From contig NZ_PXZM01000029.1 in NCBI RefSeq assembly GCF_003013395.1, forward strand, positions 62,001 to 126,000: a stretch of DNA of 64,000 bases, in the 5' to 3' direction. The DNA is from Brevibacillus fortis (GTDB lineage Bacteria > Bacillota > Bacilli > Brevibacillales > Brevibacillaceae). Each line of letters begins with the position of its first letter. Position 1 is the stretch's first letter. Below are positions 16,460-24,528 of this stretch, in pieces. The translations under genes and the position numbers were made by a program. The notes beneath the pieces were generated by a model. That model saw nothing but the letters and a program-made list of their open reading frames with translations, made no database searches and was not told the DNA's origin.

Positions 16460-17158
16460 ATGAACCACGATGCGCAAAAGTTAACCAGTTGTTTAGCTGA
16501 CCCCACCCGTTTTTCCATTTACCAATTTGTCGCCTACTGTAAAGATCCCATCACGGTTCAGGATATAGCTGATCACTTCTCTATCCACCCTAATGTGGCA
16601 CGCTTGCACTTGACGAAGCTGGAGGACGTGAATCTACTCACAGCTGTTACAGACAAAAGTGGTAAGGGAGGACGGCCCAGTCGGTTGTACTCATTATCTG
16701 AACAGGTTGTGAGTCTGCAATTCCCACCACGTGACTATCAGCTGCTGGCCGATATCGCGATTGAAAGTCTTCTCTCGCTCGGCGAAGCTGGCGAAGCCGC
16801 TCTAATTAAAATGGGACATCGCATTGGAACAGAGATGGCAAAACGGGCGGTTGTCCAAAGTGGAATCAATTTAGAAACAGCCTCTATGGAAGAAAAATTG
16901 GACCTGATCCATCGGATTGTCGTGGCTCAGGGATTGAAACCAGACATCGAAGCAATGGCCGAAGGAAAGCTGCGTTTTCGCGTAAATAATTGCACCTTCT
17001 CTGACAGTGCCAAAAAATATCCGAATGCCGTATGCCAGATGCATAACGCTCTGTTGATGGGAATATTCGAAACGTACTTAGGGAACATTGAATTACGTGA
17101 GGATGATTCCAAAATTCGCGGCTGCCAATCATGCAACTATACGTTGATTCAGTATTAG
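16460..17158 (+). CDS. Winged-helix regulator with C-terminal Cys cluster
   Basis: 232 residues. Residues ~5-90 form an ArsR/DeoR-like winged helix (LADPTRFSIYQFV, ITVQDIADHFSIHPNVARLHLTKLE, wing GKGGRPSRLY). The C-terminal domain carries NNCTF, then CQMHN, then CQSC near the end, arranged C-X13-C-X29-C-X2-C. This recalls SufR-type and related regulators in which cysteines hold an iron-sulfur cluster; the exact spacing is not the classic SufR one. I infer a metal or redox sensor. ATG 16460 follows GAAAGGGG. Targets are unknown; the MgsR-like gene diverges from it. Confidence 0.75.
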   Translation: MNHDAQKLTSCLADPTRFSIYQFVAYCKDPITVQDIADHFSIHPNVARLHLTKLEDVNLLTAVTDKSGKGGRPSRLYSLSEQVVSLQFPPRDYQLLADIAIESLLSLGEAGEAALIKMGHRIGTEMAKRAVVQSGINLETASMEEKLDLIHRIVVAQGLKPDIEAMAEGKLRFRVNNCTFSDSAKKYPNAVCQMHNALLMGIFETYLGNIELREDDSKIRGCQSCNYTLIQY

Positions 17159-17214
17159 CACCGCAAGTCCTGTCTCTCCTCCCCGGGTGACAATAATCCG
17201 TCATACCTTTATCG

Positions 17215-17243
17215 TTTACACGTGTTCACCTGTCCTATATAAT
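17215..17243 (+). promoter_or_regulatory. SigA promoter of the DUF2626 gene
   Basis: TTTACA, 17 bp, TATAAT: an almost perfect vegetative promoter about 50 bp before the start codon. Confidence 0.8.
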
Positions 17244-17295
17244 GGGGAAGGAATCTTGTAAATCTTACCGATCGAGGCAAAAAGGGGGGACAAAA

Positions 17296-17562
17296 ATGGA
17301 TCGTATGTATCGCGTTCTTGGTTTCTGGACCATCGTGATCGCGTTGATGGCGTTCTGGGCAGAATTGTACCCGATGGCGCTCATCTTCTTCAGTTTGACT
17401 GCTTTCTTCGTAGCGCTGAGCTACATGAACCTGACTGAACGAGTATACCTAAACATTTTCTTCGGCTTCATGTTCCTGTCTTTTGTTGGATTCACGTATT
17501 ACACGTTCTTCGTGATGCCTGTAGGACCACAAGAACACGCTTTTCTACAATTGATCATGTAA
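17296..17562 (+). CDS. yqgY: DUF2626 small membrane protein (YqgY-like)
   Basis: 88 residues with three hydrophobic segments (~7-25, 27-45, 54-75), predicted in the cytoplasmic membrane. The MDRMYRVLGFW start and overall length match the DUF2626/YqgY family next to yqgZ in Bacillus. Function is unknown. ATG 17296 has AAAGGGGGGA upstream; the longer ORF from 17242 is rejected because it runs through the promoter. It has its own strong promoter and terminator. Confidence 0.85.
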   Translation: MDRMYRVLGFWTIVIALMAFWAELYPMALIFFSLTAFFVALSYMNLTERVYLNIFFGFMFLSFVGFTYYTFFVMPVGPQEHAFLQLIM

Positions 17563-17563
17563 G

Positions 17564-17597
17564 AAAAAAGATGCTCACCATGAGCATCTTTTTTTGC
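17564..17597. terminator. Bidirectional terminator
   Basis: AAAAAAGATGCTCA, CCA, TGAGCATCTTTTTTT, between the DUF2626 gene (+) and the methyltransferase (-). Confidence 0.93.
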
Positions 17598-17618
17598 GTT
17601 CTCCGTTCTCCTCTTCTT

Positions 17619-18716
17619 TTACTCCCGGGTGCCTTTTTCCTGGACCATGACCCAAAAACGCCCGCCCAAGCCAGCAGGATCGATCAACTGCTGGATCGCC
17701 CGATTCCGTTTCATCGCAACGCTCGTGAAAGGGTCTGTATCCATATGCGCGACTGCTTTATGAAGCAAGCCATTCCTCATCAAAAACCGATCCTGCCTCA
17801 TATAGTCTATTTCCCGTAAACCAGCCTTTTCTCCATACTCTTTCCACGCAGAAAAATTCACGTGTGTCGTCAAGTCTTGTTCGCCAATGTTGATATACGG
17901 ATTCGTATGAGCCTGATGACGATGGTAGCACATCAGTGTTCCGTTTTTTCGACTGGGATGGTAGAGCTCCTCTTGCAGGTCACCGTAATCAATGGTGATG
18001 ATGAATCCTCTATTCAATAGGCCGGAAACTTCTTGCGCAGCTTGTTCCATCGCCAAGTTTACCTCGATACGCATTCCGACTGGCAGCTTCAAGTTCAGCC
18101 CGCGCACATATTCCCCTAGCGCTGGCGTCATCTCCCCCAAACACTCTTCCAACCCGTCCTCACCAGCACGCACCCACACTTCCTGCCAGCCTGATCTGGT
18201 TTTCTCTACAATATGTACCGGAAATGCATCCAGCCATTCATTTGAGAAGATAACTCCTTCTATTTTTTCATGCTTGGCAGCTTCACTCACGGAAGAATAC
18301 CACCGCTTACGACCCTCATGCCACTGGAGCGCCTCTTGCTGCATTTTCCGGTGATACGGACTCGCTTCTATTAGAACGACCGTCAGTTCTTTGTATACCT
18401 CTGGCTTGCTCTCACGGATGCGCTCCAGCATGTGACGGCAAACAGCCCCGGTACCACCACCAATCTCAACGAGAACAGGCGAAGTAATATCCGCCTCCTC
18501 CCATAATGCCAAGAGGGCATCTGCGATCGTTTCCGCAAAGACGGGATGTACCGATGCACTTGTATAAAAATCTCCCGCTTTGCCTACTTTGGGTTGTTCG
18601 ACCATATAATATCCATAAGTGTCATGGTATAGTGCCAACTCCATAAAGCGCGCGAACGTAATCGCTTTCGCTGGTTGGCTTGCTATTTCCTTGTGAATCA
18701 GTTCGATCATCGTCAT
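17619..18716 (-). CDS. MidA/NDUFAF7-family (DUF185) SAM-dependent methyltransferase
   Basis: 365 residues. The class I SAM-binding loop LVEIGGGTGAVCRHML is at ~82-97. Family signatures are GDFYTSASVHPVFAETIA (~48-65), SNEWLDAFPVHIVE (~161-174) and the late IDYGD motif (~237-241). Eukaryotic NDUFAF7 dimethylates an arginine of a complex I subunit; bacterial substrates are largely undefined. The start at ATG 18716 has AGGAGAAG upstream. It is divergent from the secreted coiled-coil protein at 18810. Confidence 0.85.
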   Translation of the reverse strand: MTMIELIHKEIASQPAKAITFARFMELALYHDTYGYYMVEQPKVGKAGDFYTSASVHPVFAETIADALLALWEEADITSPVLVEIGGGTGAVCRHMLERIRESKPEVYKELTVVLIEASPYHRKMQQEALQWHEGRKRWYSSVSEAAKHEKIEGVIFSNEWLDAFPVHIVEKTRSGWQEVWVRAGEDGLEECLGEMTPALGEYVRGLNLKLPVGMRIEVNLAMEQAAQEVSGLLNRGFIITIDYGDLQEELYHPSRKNGTLMCYHRHQAHTNPYINIGEQDLTTHVNFSAWKEYGEKAGLREIDYMRQDRFLMRNGLLHKAVAHMDTDPFTSVAMKRNRAIQQLIDPAGLGGRFWVMVQEKGTRE

Positions 18717-18809
18717 TAGCTCTTCTCCTGCTATCCAAATTCAACTAGATAAGGCTATAATACGAAAAGAAGCATACAATATGGAAAGGCAAAAGCAAAA
18801 GGTGAAATC

Positions 18810-19883
18810 ATGCGCAAAATTCTTCTCGTCTTGTTCCTGCTTGTATGTCCACTGACGGTGTTCGCCCAGGAAGAGCCCGCTACCCCTTTGGAGCAGCTCA
18901 TCCTGCAGCAGCATTTTACACAGAAAGAGCTGGAGCGAACCCTCACCTTACTCAAGGAAGAAGAGACGCGGACATACGGGGAAATCGCACAAATGGATCT
19001 CGATTTGCAACGACAAAAGCTGGTGATGGAAGCGACACAACGTCGGGCCGGTGAGGTAGCGCGGGCCTATTACATGGGCGAGCGTACTAATCTTCTGACG
19101 TTACTATTAAATGCGGAAAATTTCAATCAGTTCTTATTGATGTACGACTTCTACGAGATCTTGTTCGAGCGTGACATGTCTCGACTAGAGTCCTATCATA
19201 CTGAGCGCACCAAGCTCACCGCGATGCAATCCGACAAAAAGAATCGATTGGACCAACTTCAAACATTGCGAAAAAAATACGAGCTTCAATTAACAGAGAT
19301 GCTCGCCATTGCCGCTGAAAAAGAAAAAAACGTACAAAAACTGGATGACTCGACGGTCGTGGAATCCATGATGAATCACTTGATTTTAGACTGGGAAAAA
19401 CGTGGTTTGCCCGCTTTCCAGACGTTCTTTGGAATGCTCGCGCAGGTCATGGTTCAAGTTCCCGAGTTGGCGACGCCGGATCGAATTCAGTCGGACGGTC
19501 TCCTCAAACATACGCTAACCATCAACCAGACGGACTTCAACAATTTTTTGATAGAGAAAGACGCCTTGTTTAAACAATCACGTTTTTCATTTAAGGATAA
19601 CAAGCTGACCGTGGAAGGCACGTATGATCAAATGGAACTCAAGCTCGTTGGTAACTACGAGCTCGTCTCCCCAACTCATCTCAAATTCCACATCACCGAG
19701 CTGTACTTTGACGGCTTTGCCTTGCCTCAATCGACCGTGGAGGAAATGGAGGAAGCATACGATCTCGGATTTTATCCGGAGCTGATCTCCCCCAATATCC
19801 AAGTGCAAGGCATCACGCTGATGGACGAAGAATTAAAGCTCCAGTTACAACTCAATCTTCCATTTGGATTCGGAAAGAAGTAA
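18810..19883 (+). CDS. Secreted coiled-coil protein (CwlO/PcsB-like N-terminus, no hydrolase domain)
   Basis: 357 residues. A signal peptide occupies residues 1-20 (LLVLFLLVCPLTVFA). A long coiled coil covers ~30-190 (ELERTLTLLKEEETRTYGEI onward) and contains ARAYYMGERTNLLTLLLNAENFNQFLLMYDF, very like the coiled-coil domains of PcsB/CwlO/EnvC that contact FtsX. These normally end in an NlpC/P60, CHAP or LytM domain. Here the last ~140 residues form a beta-rich domain without catalytic Cys/His, perhaps an EnvC-like activator or lipid-binding module. Strong ribosome site AAAGGTGA. Export is probable; function is unknown. Confidence 0.7.
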   Translation: MRKILLVLFLLVCPLTVFAQEEPATPLEQLILQQHFTQKELERTLTLLKEEETRTYGEIAQMDLDLQRQKLVMEATQRRAGEVARAYYMGERTNLLTLLLNAENFNQFLLMYDFYEILFERDMSRLESYHTERTKLTAMQSDKKNRLDQLQTLRKKYELQLTEMLAIAAEKEKNVQKLDDSTVVESMMNHLILDWEKRGLPAFQTFFGMLAQVMVQVPELATPDRIQSDGLLKHTLTINQTDFNNFLIEKDALFKQSRFSFKDNKLTVEGTYDQMELKLVGNYELVSPTHLKFHITELYFDGFALPQSTVEEMEEAYDLGFYPELISPNIQVQGITLMDEELKLQLQLNLPFGFGKK

Positions 19884-19913
19884 AGCCAGCTATTTGTTAG
19901 CTGGCTTTTTTCT
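19884..19913. terminator. Bidirectional terminator
   Basis: AAGCCAGCTA, loop, TAGCTGGCTTTTTT. It overlaps the extreme 3' end of the convergent capA-like gene. Confidence 0.9.
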
Positions 19914-21153
19914 TGGAAACAGCCTTATTTACATGAGCCGGCATTTCCTTCTGCAATTGAGTCATGTACTGAATCGCTTCTTTCGTAAGCGTAGGGTATT
20001 TCTGTCCCTGTTTCAGCTTTTCCAATGTTTCTGGCACTGGGTAAATGACATAATTACGCTTGTTATTTTTCCGATAAAAATGAACGTAGGTCGGAATCAT
20101 TTCCGCGCTTTCGATGCTGGCCTCTCCGGACTCATTCTTGTACAGCTCAAGCTTCAGGATTGCACCAACATCCTTGTAGTCCCAACGCTGCGCAGAGATG
20201 AAATTGCCCAAAGAATAGGCGATCAGCCCTTTGTGTTCACGCCCGTCTTCGAGTGTAACCGTCTTCCATTCGTAAGGTTGTACCACATGTGGATGCGCGC
20301 CCAATATCAAGTCCGCTCCAAATGTTAAAGCTTGCTCAGCGGTCTTGATTTGTTCAGGACTGGGCATGCGTTGATACTCATTTCCGAAATGAAGAGCCAC
20401 TGCAACCAGATCGGCTCCCTTTTCCCTTGCCCGGGCGATGTCTTTTTTCATCAGCGCAGGCGAAATCAGATTGACCAGATATGGCTTACCTTCTGGAATC
20501 GCGATTCCATTCGTGCCGTACGTATACGATAGCAAGGCTAGTGTGAATCCGTCCTTGGTCAACAGCAAGGGCTCATCTCGTTCTTCAGGACTTGCAAATG
20601 TTCCCGTATGCGGAAGACCAGCTTCATCAAGATATTTGATGGTTTGCAGAACCCCTTGTTCTTTGCGGTCCATCGAATGGTTATTCGCTGTCGATACCGC
20701 ACTAAATCCCATTTCCTTCAACGTATGTGCAAGCGACTCAGGAGAATTAAACATCGGATAACCTGAGTATTTTGCCTTGCTTCCGCTCATCGTTGTTTCA
20801 AGATTGCCGATGACCCAGTCTGCCTCGCGGAACATCGGGATGACATTCGGGAAGAAACGCTTAAAATCATAGCTTTTCGTCGCTGGGTCCCAGACGGCAT
20901 CCAACTGCTCCTGGTGCATCATGATATCCCCAACAGCAAGAAGGGAGATACGTTGTTCAGGAAATCTTGATGGCAATGTCGGAGGTTGCGACTCCTGTTG
21001 GTTTGGCACTGTCTGTGATGGTGTTGCGGGATCAGGCACTTTCACGTTGGGAGCTGGGGTCGTCTTATCTGCTTGGGCGATAGGTGCTGCACACCCAACT
21101 AGACTCGTGCAGGCGATAACGAGAATGAGTGCCCACTTCCATGTTCGATTCAT
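19897..21153 (-). CDS. CapA-family lipoprotein (poly-gamma-glutamate synthesis-type)
   Basis: 418 residues. The lipoprotein signal ends ACTSLVGC (Cys ~21), followed by a Pro/Thr/Gln-rich linker. The CapA metallophosphoesterase-like domain then begins at LLAVGDIMMHQ (~71-81). Further signatures are GNLETTMSG, STANNHSMDR (~160-169), HFGNEYQR and LGAHPHVVQP (~269-278). CapA-type proteins act outside the membrane in poly-gamma-glutamate capsule assembly, but many Firmicute members lack capBC neighbours, as here. ATG 21153 has AAAGGAG upstream. A perfect 16-bp palindrome lies 68 bp upstream of the start. It is 93 bp downstream of the YqgX-type gene. Confidence 0.88.
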   Translation of the reverse strand: MNRTWKWALILVIACTSLVGCAAPIAQADKTTPAPNVKVPDPATPSQTVPNQQESQPPTLPSRFPEQRISLLAVGDIMMHQEQLDAVWDPATKSYDFKRFFPNVIPMFREADWVIGNLETTMSGSKAKYSGYPMFNSPESLAHTLKEMGFSAVSTANNHSMDRKEQGVLQTIKYLDEAGLPHTGTFASPEERDEPLLLTKDGFTLALLSYTYGTNGIAIPEGKPYLVNLISPALMKKDIARAREKGADLVAVALHFGNEYQRMPSPEQIKTAEQALTFGADLILGAHPHVVQPYEWKTVTLEDGREHKGLIAYSLGNFISAQRWDYKDVGAILKLELYKNESGEASIESAEMIPTYVHFYRKNNKRNYVIYPVPETLEKLKQGQKYPTLTKEAIQYMTQLQKEMPAHVNKAVSKKKAS

Positions 21154-21220
21154 AATGAATAGCTCCTTTAGTAAATGGTGACCCCTTCCTTTTCTCCACC
21201 ATCTGACAAAATCCTCTCCC

Positions 21221-21236
21221 ATTCTTTATAAAGAAT
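21221..21236. promoter_or_regulatory. Perfect 16-bp palindrome upstream of capA-like gene
   Basis: ATTCTTTATAAAGAAT, self-complementary with no loop, so it is more likely a protein site than an RNA hairpin. It lies in the 93-bp gap between the YqgX-type gene and the CapA lipoprotein. The cognate regulator is not known. Confidence 0.45.
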
Positions 21237-21246
21237 AATGAAGGGA

Positions 21247-21894
21247 CTAACGAAGCATGCCTGTGACAAACGGATTGTACGTTTTCTCGTAGTCGATCGT
21301 CGTCTTCGGTCCATGTCCTGGATAAACAATGGTTTCATCATCGAGTTCAAACAGTTTGTCTTGAATGCTAATCATCAGTGTCTCGTAATCTCCTCCGAAG
21401 AGATCCGTACGCCCGATGCTCTGGTTAAACAGAACGTCGCCACCGAAGCAGTGCTGGCCAATTACAAATGAGCAACTGCCCGGAGAATGACCTGGCGTAT
21501 GCAGCACTTGAATGTGAAAACCTGCCAGCTCCAGAGTCTGACCATCCTCCAGCTCGTGCTCAGCCCGCTCACATACGATGAGTTCAGGCAGATTCCAGCG
21601 TCGAGATCCATTGAGATCAGGGTTGGTGAGCCATTCCTGCTCCAGTGGGTGAATGTAAACCGAGGCTTTAGCCAATTCTCTTACTTGGTTGAGGCCGCCA
21701 ATGTGGTCCAAATGGGCATGCGTCAAAAGAATGGCAACTACGTTTTTATTTGCGAGAGCACGGAGCAACTGATCTGGCTCCATACCCGGGTCAATCACAA
21801 TGGTTTGGTTGGTCGCGGTGTTTGTCACCACATACGCATTGGTTTGAAATGCTCCCAACGCATAGGATTCAATAGCAAGATTTTGATTCGTCAT
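21247..21894 (-). CDS. yqgX: Metallo-beta-lactamase-fold hydrolase (YqgX-like)
   Basis: 215 residues, glyoxalase II-like. The dinuclear metal motif T58-H-A-H-L-D-H64 is intact, followed by the HTPGHSPGSCSF histidine segment (~139-150) and YPGHGPKTT near the end. B. subtilis YqgX is the same size and also sits near yqgY/yqgZ. It is probably a hydrolase of thiol esters (hydroxyacyl-bacillithiol or similar), which is inferred. The ATG at 21894 follows AAGGAGG at 6 nt spacing; the much longer open frame upstream overlaps the divergent gene and is rejected. Confidence 0.88.
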   Translation of the reverse strand: MTNQNLAIESYALGAFQTNAYVVTNTATNQTIVIDPGMEPDQLLRALANKNVVAILLTHAHLDHIGGLNQVRELAKASVYIHPLEQEWLTNPDLNGSRRWNLPELIVCERAEHELEDGQTLELAGFHIQVLHTPGHSPGSCSFVIGQHCFGGDVLFNQSIGRTDLFGGDYETLMISIQDKLFELDDETIVYPGHGPKTTIDYEKTYNPFVTGMLR

Positions 21895-21957
21895 AGGAAA
21901 CCTCCTTGATTTTTTGATACGATAGATAAAAATACGTTGCAAACATGGGGGAACGAC

Positions 21958-22458
21958 ATGCGCCATATGTACGGAATTGAACTGAATGTACCGGCCGGGA
22001 AGCTCCCTGGCTTCTATGCTCAAGTCATACATAAAATCGGAGATCATGTCAATGTCTTTGATCGGGACAAACTGCTTTTTATTGTAGAGAATCAAGCCGA
22101 ACAGGAGAAGCTGGAAACCATTTTGGAGAAGTCCAACATGTTAGGTGATGCTTTTTCGCTATTGCTGCTCCCTTCCGCATCTACAATCGATCCACTCGAT
22201 GATATCGGTTTTGTCTCCCAAAATGAACATTTGTATGTATATGCAGATCGAGTTGCCATCGTAACGCTCGGGGCTTCTGCCCAATCAGACGATCAATGGG
22301 CAGCCATGGAGCAACTCCGCGAGCATGTTCTAGGCGTGATACCTGAAAATTCCCAACAACCCGAAGCCTACTTGATCGATCAAAGCTTGATTCCATTGGC
22401 AGAGGGAATCGCGAAGGCTTATCAAGTGAAGCTCGTTTGGCTCCATCCAATTAAATGA
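21958..22458 (+). CDS. Conserved hypothetical cytosolic protein
   Basis: 166 residues, no signal peptide or membrane segment, mixed alpha/beta composition, acidic. I recognise no family. ATG 21958 is chosen because GGGGGAA is at proper spacing; the upstream ATG in the same frame lacks one. It is divergent from the YqgX-type gene (63 bp apart) and convergent with the lipoprotein gene at 22512. Codon use and composition are like its neighbours. Confidence 0.7.
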   Translation: MRHMYGIELNVPAGKLPGFYAQVIHKIGDHVNVFDRDKLLFIVENQAEQEKLETILEKSNMLGDAFSLLLLPSASTIDPLDDIGFVSQNEHLYVYADRVAIVTLGASAQSDDQWAAMEQLREHVLGVIPENSQQPEAYLIDQSLIPLAEGIAKAYQVKLVWLHPIK

Positions 22459-22465
22459 TTTCTAT

Positions 22466-22501
22466 AAAAATAAAAAGGGAGTTCCAAATAAGCGAACTCC
22501 C
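22466..22501 (-). terminator. Terminator of the 22512 lipoprotein gene
   Basis: GGGAGTTC, nine-base loop, GAACTCCC. Followed on the minus strand by TTTTTATTTTTA. It may also stop the convergent gene. Confidence 0.88.
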
Positions 22502-22511
22502 CCTTCCCTTT

Positions 22512-23051
22512 TTACGATGCTTTACGATCAAATCGGAACCATGCCACTTGATTGTCCACAAGACCAAAATTGGCGGTGTACTTGCTGCCTTCATAGACCA
22601 CTTCTTGATCGCCATTTCCTTTGCCATACAGCTTCTCTAGCTGTTCAGCGCTATCAAACATGACGAGCCCTCGATATGTTTTGAACTTTTGCGCATCCTC
22701 ACGGCGAACTCCTCCCAGCATGATCGATGTCAATTCACCTTTGTGTACTTTGATCATCATCTGGGTTTGATCAACCAAGAGCATCCCCATCACGGCGTCA
22801 CCTGCCCCTTGCGCCATCTGCTCCTCCGTGTAGCTTTGCCTTGTCACCATATCCATAAAATCAGCTTTCGTCGGCTTCAAGATATCCATCGCTTCTTTTA
22901 TGTTCTGCCCGAGAAAAATGCCGTTCACTCCGTATTCCTTTTGATTTTCAGGGTCAAATGAAGCAGTTGGTTCCGACTGGGCCGAACACGCGACCAAGAC
23001 AACTACTGCTAACACCCAAAACGCAGTCATTCGCAAGCATTTCCCCATCAT
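22512..23051 (-). CDS. Small lipoprotein of unknown function
   Basis: 179 residues. The signal sequence ends with a lipobox VLVACS (Cys ~21), so the mature protein is expected on the outer face of the membrane. The rest is a soluble domain with an NGIFLGQNIKEAMDIL start, recalling substrate-free SmpA/OmlA-like small envelope domains but without a firm match. ATG 23051 fits AAAGGTGGG at 8 nt; GTG 23054 and ATG 23048 are alternatives. Confidence 0.75.
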   Translation of the reverse strand: MMGKCLRMTAFWVLAVVVLVACSAQSEPTASFDPENQKEYGVNGIFLGQNIKEAMDILKPTKADFMDMVTRQSYTEEQMAQGAGDAVMGMLLVDQTQMMIKVHKGELTSIMLGGVRREDAQKFKTYRGLVMFDSAEQLEKLYGKGNGDQEVVYEGSKYTANFGLVDNQVAWFRFDRKAS

Positions 23052-23131
23052 CACCTATGCCCACCTTTGCTACCTCTCTTTTGGTTATCTTAGCGTATCC
23101 GGCAAGCATCGGGCAACATAGGGAGACGAGC

Positions 23132-23581
23132 TTATTCTCGTGTTCCGCTGACTTTGCGACGTGGTCGATTTGGTGGCAGGTTGCTGTCCACCGATTGTTT
23201 GAAGCTCTCTAATATTTTGAGAAGTGATGCGAAAAAAGGCGAGCCGAACACCGCAACAATTCCCCACATCCAAGTTCCTAATTGCCACGAGTTTTTTACA
23301 TAGGCTGATTCTGCCCCCGTTAAAATGAGAGCCGGATCCAGACCAAGCATGCCAAAAATGATACCAGCAGCCAATACGGAAATAAGCAAATTGAAAAAGC
23401 GCTTATAGTGCATCAATCGAGCAGCGAGATAATGATCCTCCCAGCAATTTTCTTTCGCCTCATAGTCCGTTGCCAAAAAGGGAACGACTGATTTAAAAGC
23501 TTCCGTAACACCCGCTGCCGCGCTGGACACCGCTGTTATATAAATCAAAAAAGAAATAGATGAATCCAACGTAACCATCAT
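23132..23581 (-). CDS. Small integral membrane protein, unknown
   Basis: 149 residues with three hydrophobic stretches (~8-25, 65-85, 103-125) and a basic C-terminal tail. No recognised family. Two adjacent ATG codons (23581 and 23578) follow AAGGAGGGAA, which rules out the longer frame to 23689. The two genes downstream of it and the DinB gene upstream show no functional link. Confidence 0.65.
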   Translation of the reverse strand: MMVTLDSSISFLIYITAVSSAAAGVTEAFKSVVPFLATDYEAKENCWEDHYLAARLMHYKRFFNLLISVLAAGIIFGMLGLDPALILTGAESAYVKNSWQLGTWMWGIVAVFGSPFFASLLKILESFKQSVDSNLPPNRPRRKVSGTRE

Positions 23582-23717
23582 TCTTCCCTCCTTTGTACAT
23601 ATGTATGGAGATCGAGGGACAACTTGCAAATTTTTTTGCAGTTTGAATATTTCCCCTTTATTGTTTATGCGGTAACATGTGAAGTGCATGTAAATATGAG
23701 GAAGGGAAGGGATTGCT

Positions 23718-24194
23718 ATGCAGGACTTTTCTTTTGTATGGAATCAGTATGACTTGATTCGTGGAATGTTTTTGGCGAGATTAACGGAATTAACCGAGGA
23801 AGAAGTAGACGTGGTTCCAGTTGGCTTTAAAAACAACATTCGCTGGAATATTGGTCATATTCTCCTGACACAGGATTACTTGCTCTTCGGACCAGAAGGA
23901 ATGAAATGTCCTTCGTATTACGGAGCCATGTTCGCTCCAGGAACCAAGCCTGCTGATTGGCAAAAAGAAGGGCCTTCCCTCGAAACCTTAGCTGCCGAGC
24001 TAAAAGAACAGCATGTACGTATCAAAGAAGAATTGCACTCCCGCTTGCATGAACCATTGCCAAAACCGTTTGAACTAGGAGACAAAGGCATTATGCATAC
24101 GTATGGGGAAATGATGGTCTTCACTCTTTTCCATGAAGGAATGCACATCGGATGTATTTCGTCATTGCGAAAAGCAATCGCGGCTGCTAAATAA
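23718..24194 (+). CDS. DinB-family protein, possible thiol transferase
   Basis: 158 residues with the four-helix DinB fold and the metal triad H47 (WNIGH), H139 and H143 (FHEGMHIG). DinB proteins in Bacillales include bacillithiol S-transferases that conjugate bacillithiol to electrophiles, and bshC is in this window, so that role is plausible but inferred. Ribosome site GAAGGGAAGGG. A terminator follows. Confidence 0.85.
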   Translation: MQDFSFVWNQYDLIRGMFLARLTELTEEEVDVVPVGFKNNIRWNIGHILLTQDYLLFGPEGMKCPSYYGAMFAPGTKPADWQKEGPSLETLAAELKEQHVRIKEELHSRLHEPLPKPFELGDKGIMHTYGEMMVFTLFHEGMHIGCISSLRKAIAAAK

Positions 24195-24528
24195 GGAAAA
24201 TCAGACAAAAACGCGGGACATTTTATCCGCGTTTTTCTTTTTGGCTGCGAACCCTCCAAAAATGAAAACCGCTCCAATGAGGAGCGGTCGTTGTCGAGCC
24301 CGAATTGCTTATGGGGTTCTACCGGTTATTCTCTTTGGCTCTTCAACCTCCATCGTAGAGAAAAGTAGCTAAAGGAATCGGTTTATCTCCATACGACTTT
24401 CGTCGATTGCTTGATCATGATTATCCACGGATCTTCGCCTCCTGCAAGGCATTTCGCCGTTTACTTACATGAATCATCGGGCTCGACAGAAATAGTATGA
24501 CCTCCTCGCTATTTTTCATACATCCTCT
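24195..24528. other. Gene-free stretch with terminator and hairpin
   Basis: 334 bp. It holds the DinB terminator (24207-24237) and a second perfect dyad CCGCTCC-AATGA-GGAGCGG (24269-24287) that lacks a T-tract. No credible ORF or known RNA motif was seen in the remainder up to the phoH stop. Confidence 0.6.
24207..24237 (+). terminator. Terminator of the DinB gene
   Basis: AAAAACGCGG, loop, CCGCGTTTTT followed by CTTTT. Confidence 0.9.

Noticed and set aside
21895-22095. Extended N-terminus of the YqgX-type protein
   Set aside because: A strong ribosome site precedes the ATG at 21894, and the extension overlaps the divergent gene at 21958.
24269-24287. CCGCTCC/GGAGCGG hairpin as a second terminator
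   Set aside because: No T-tract follows on either strand; function left open.
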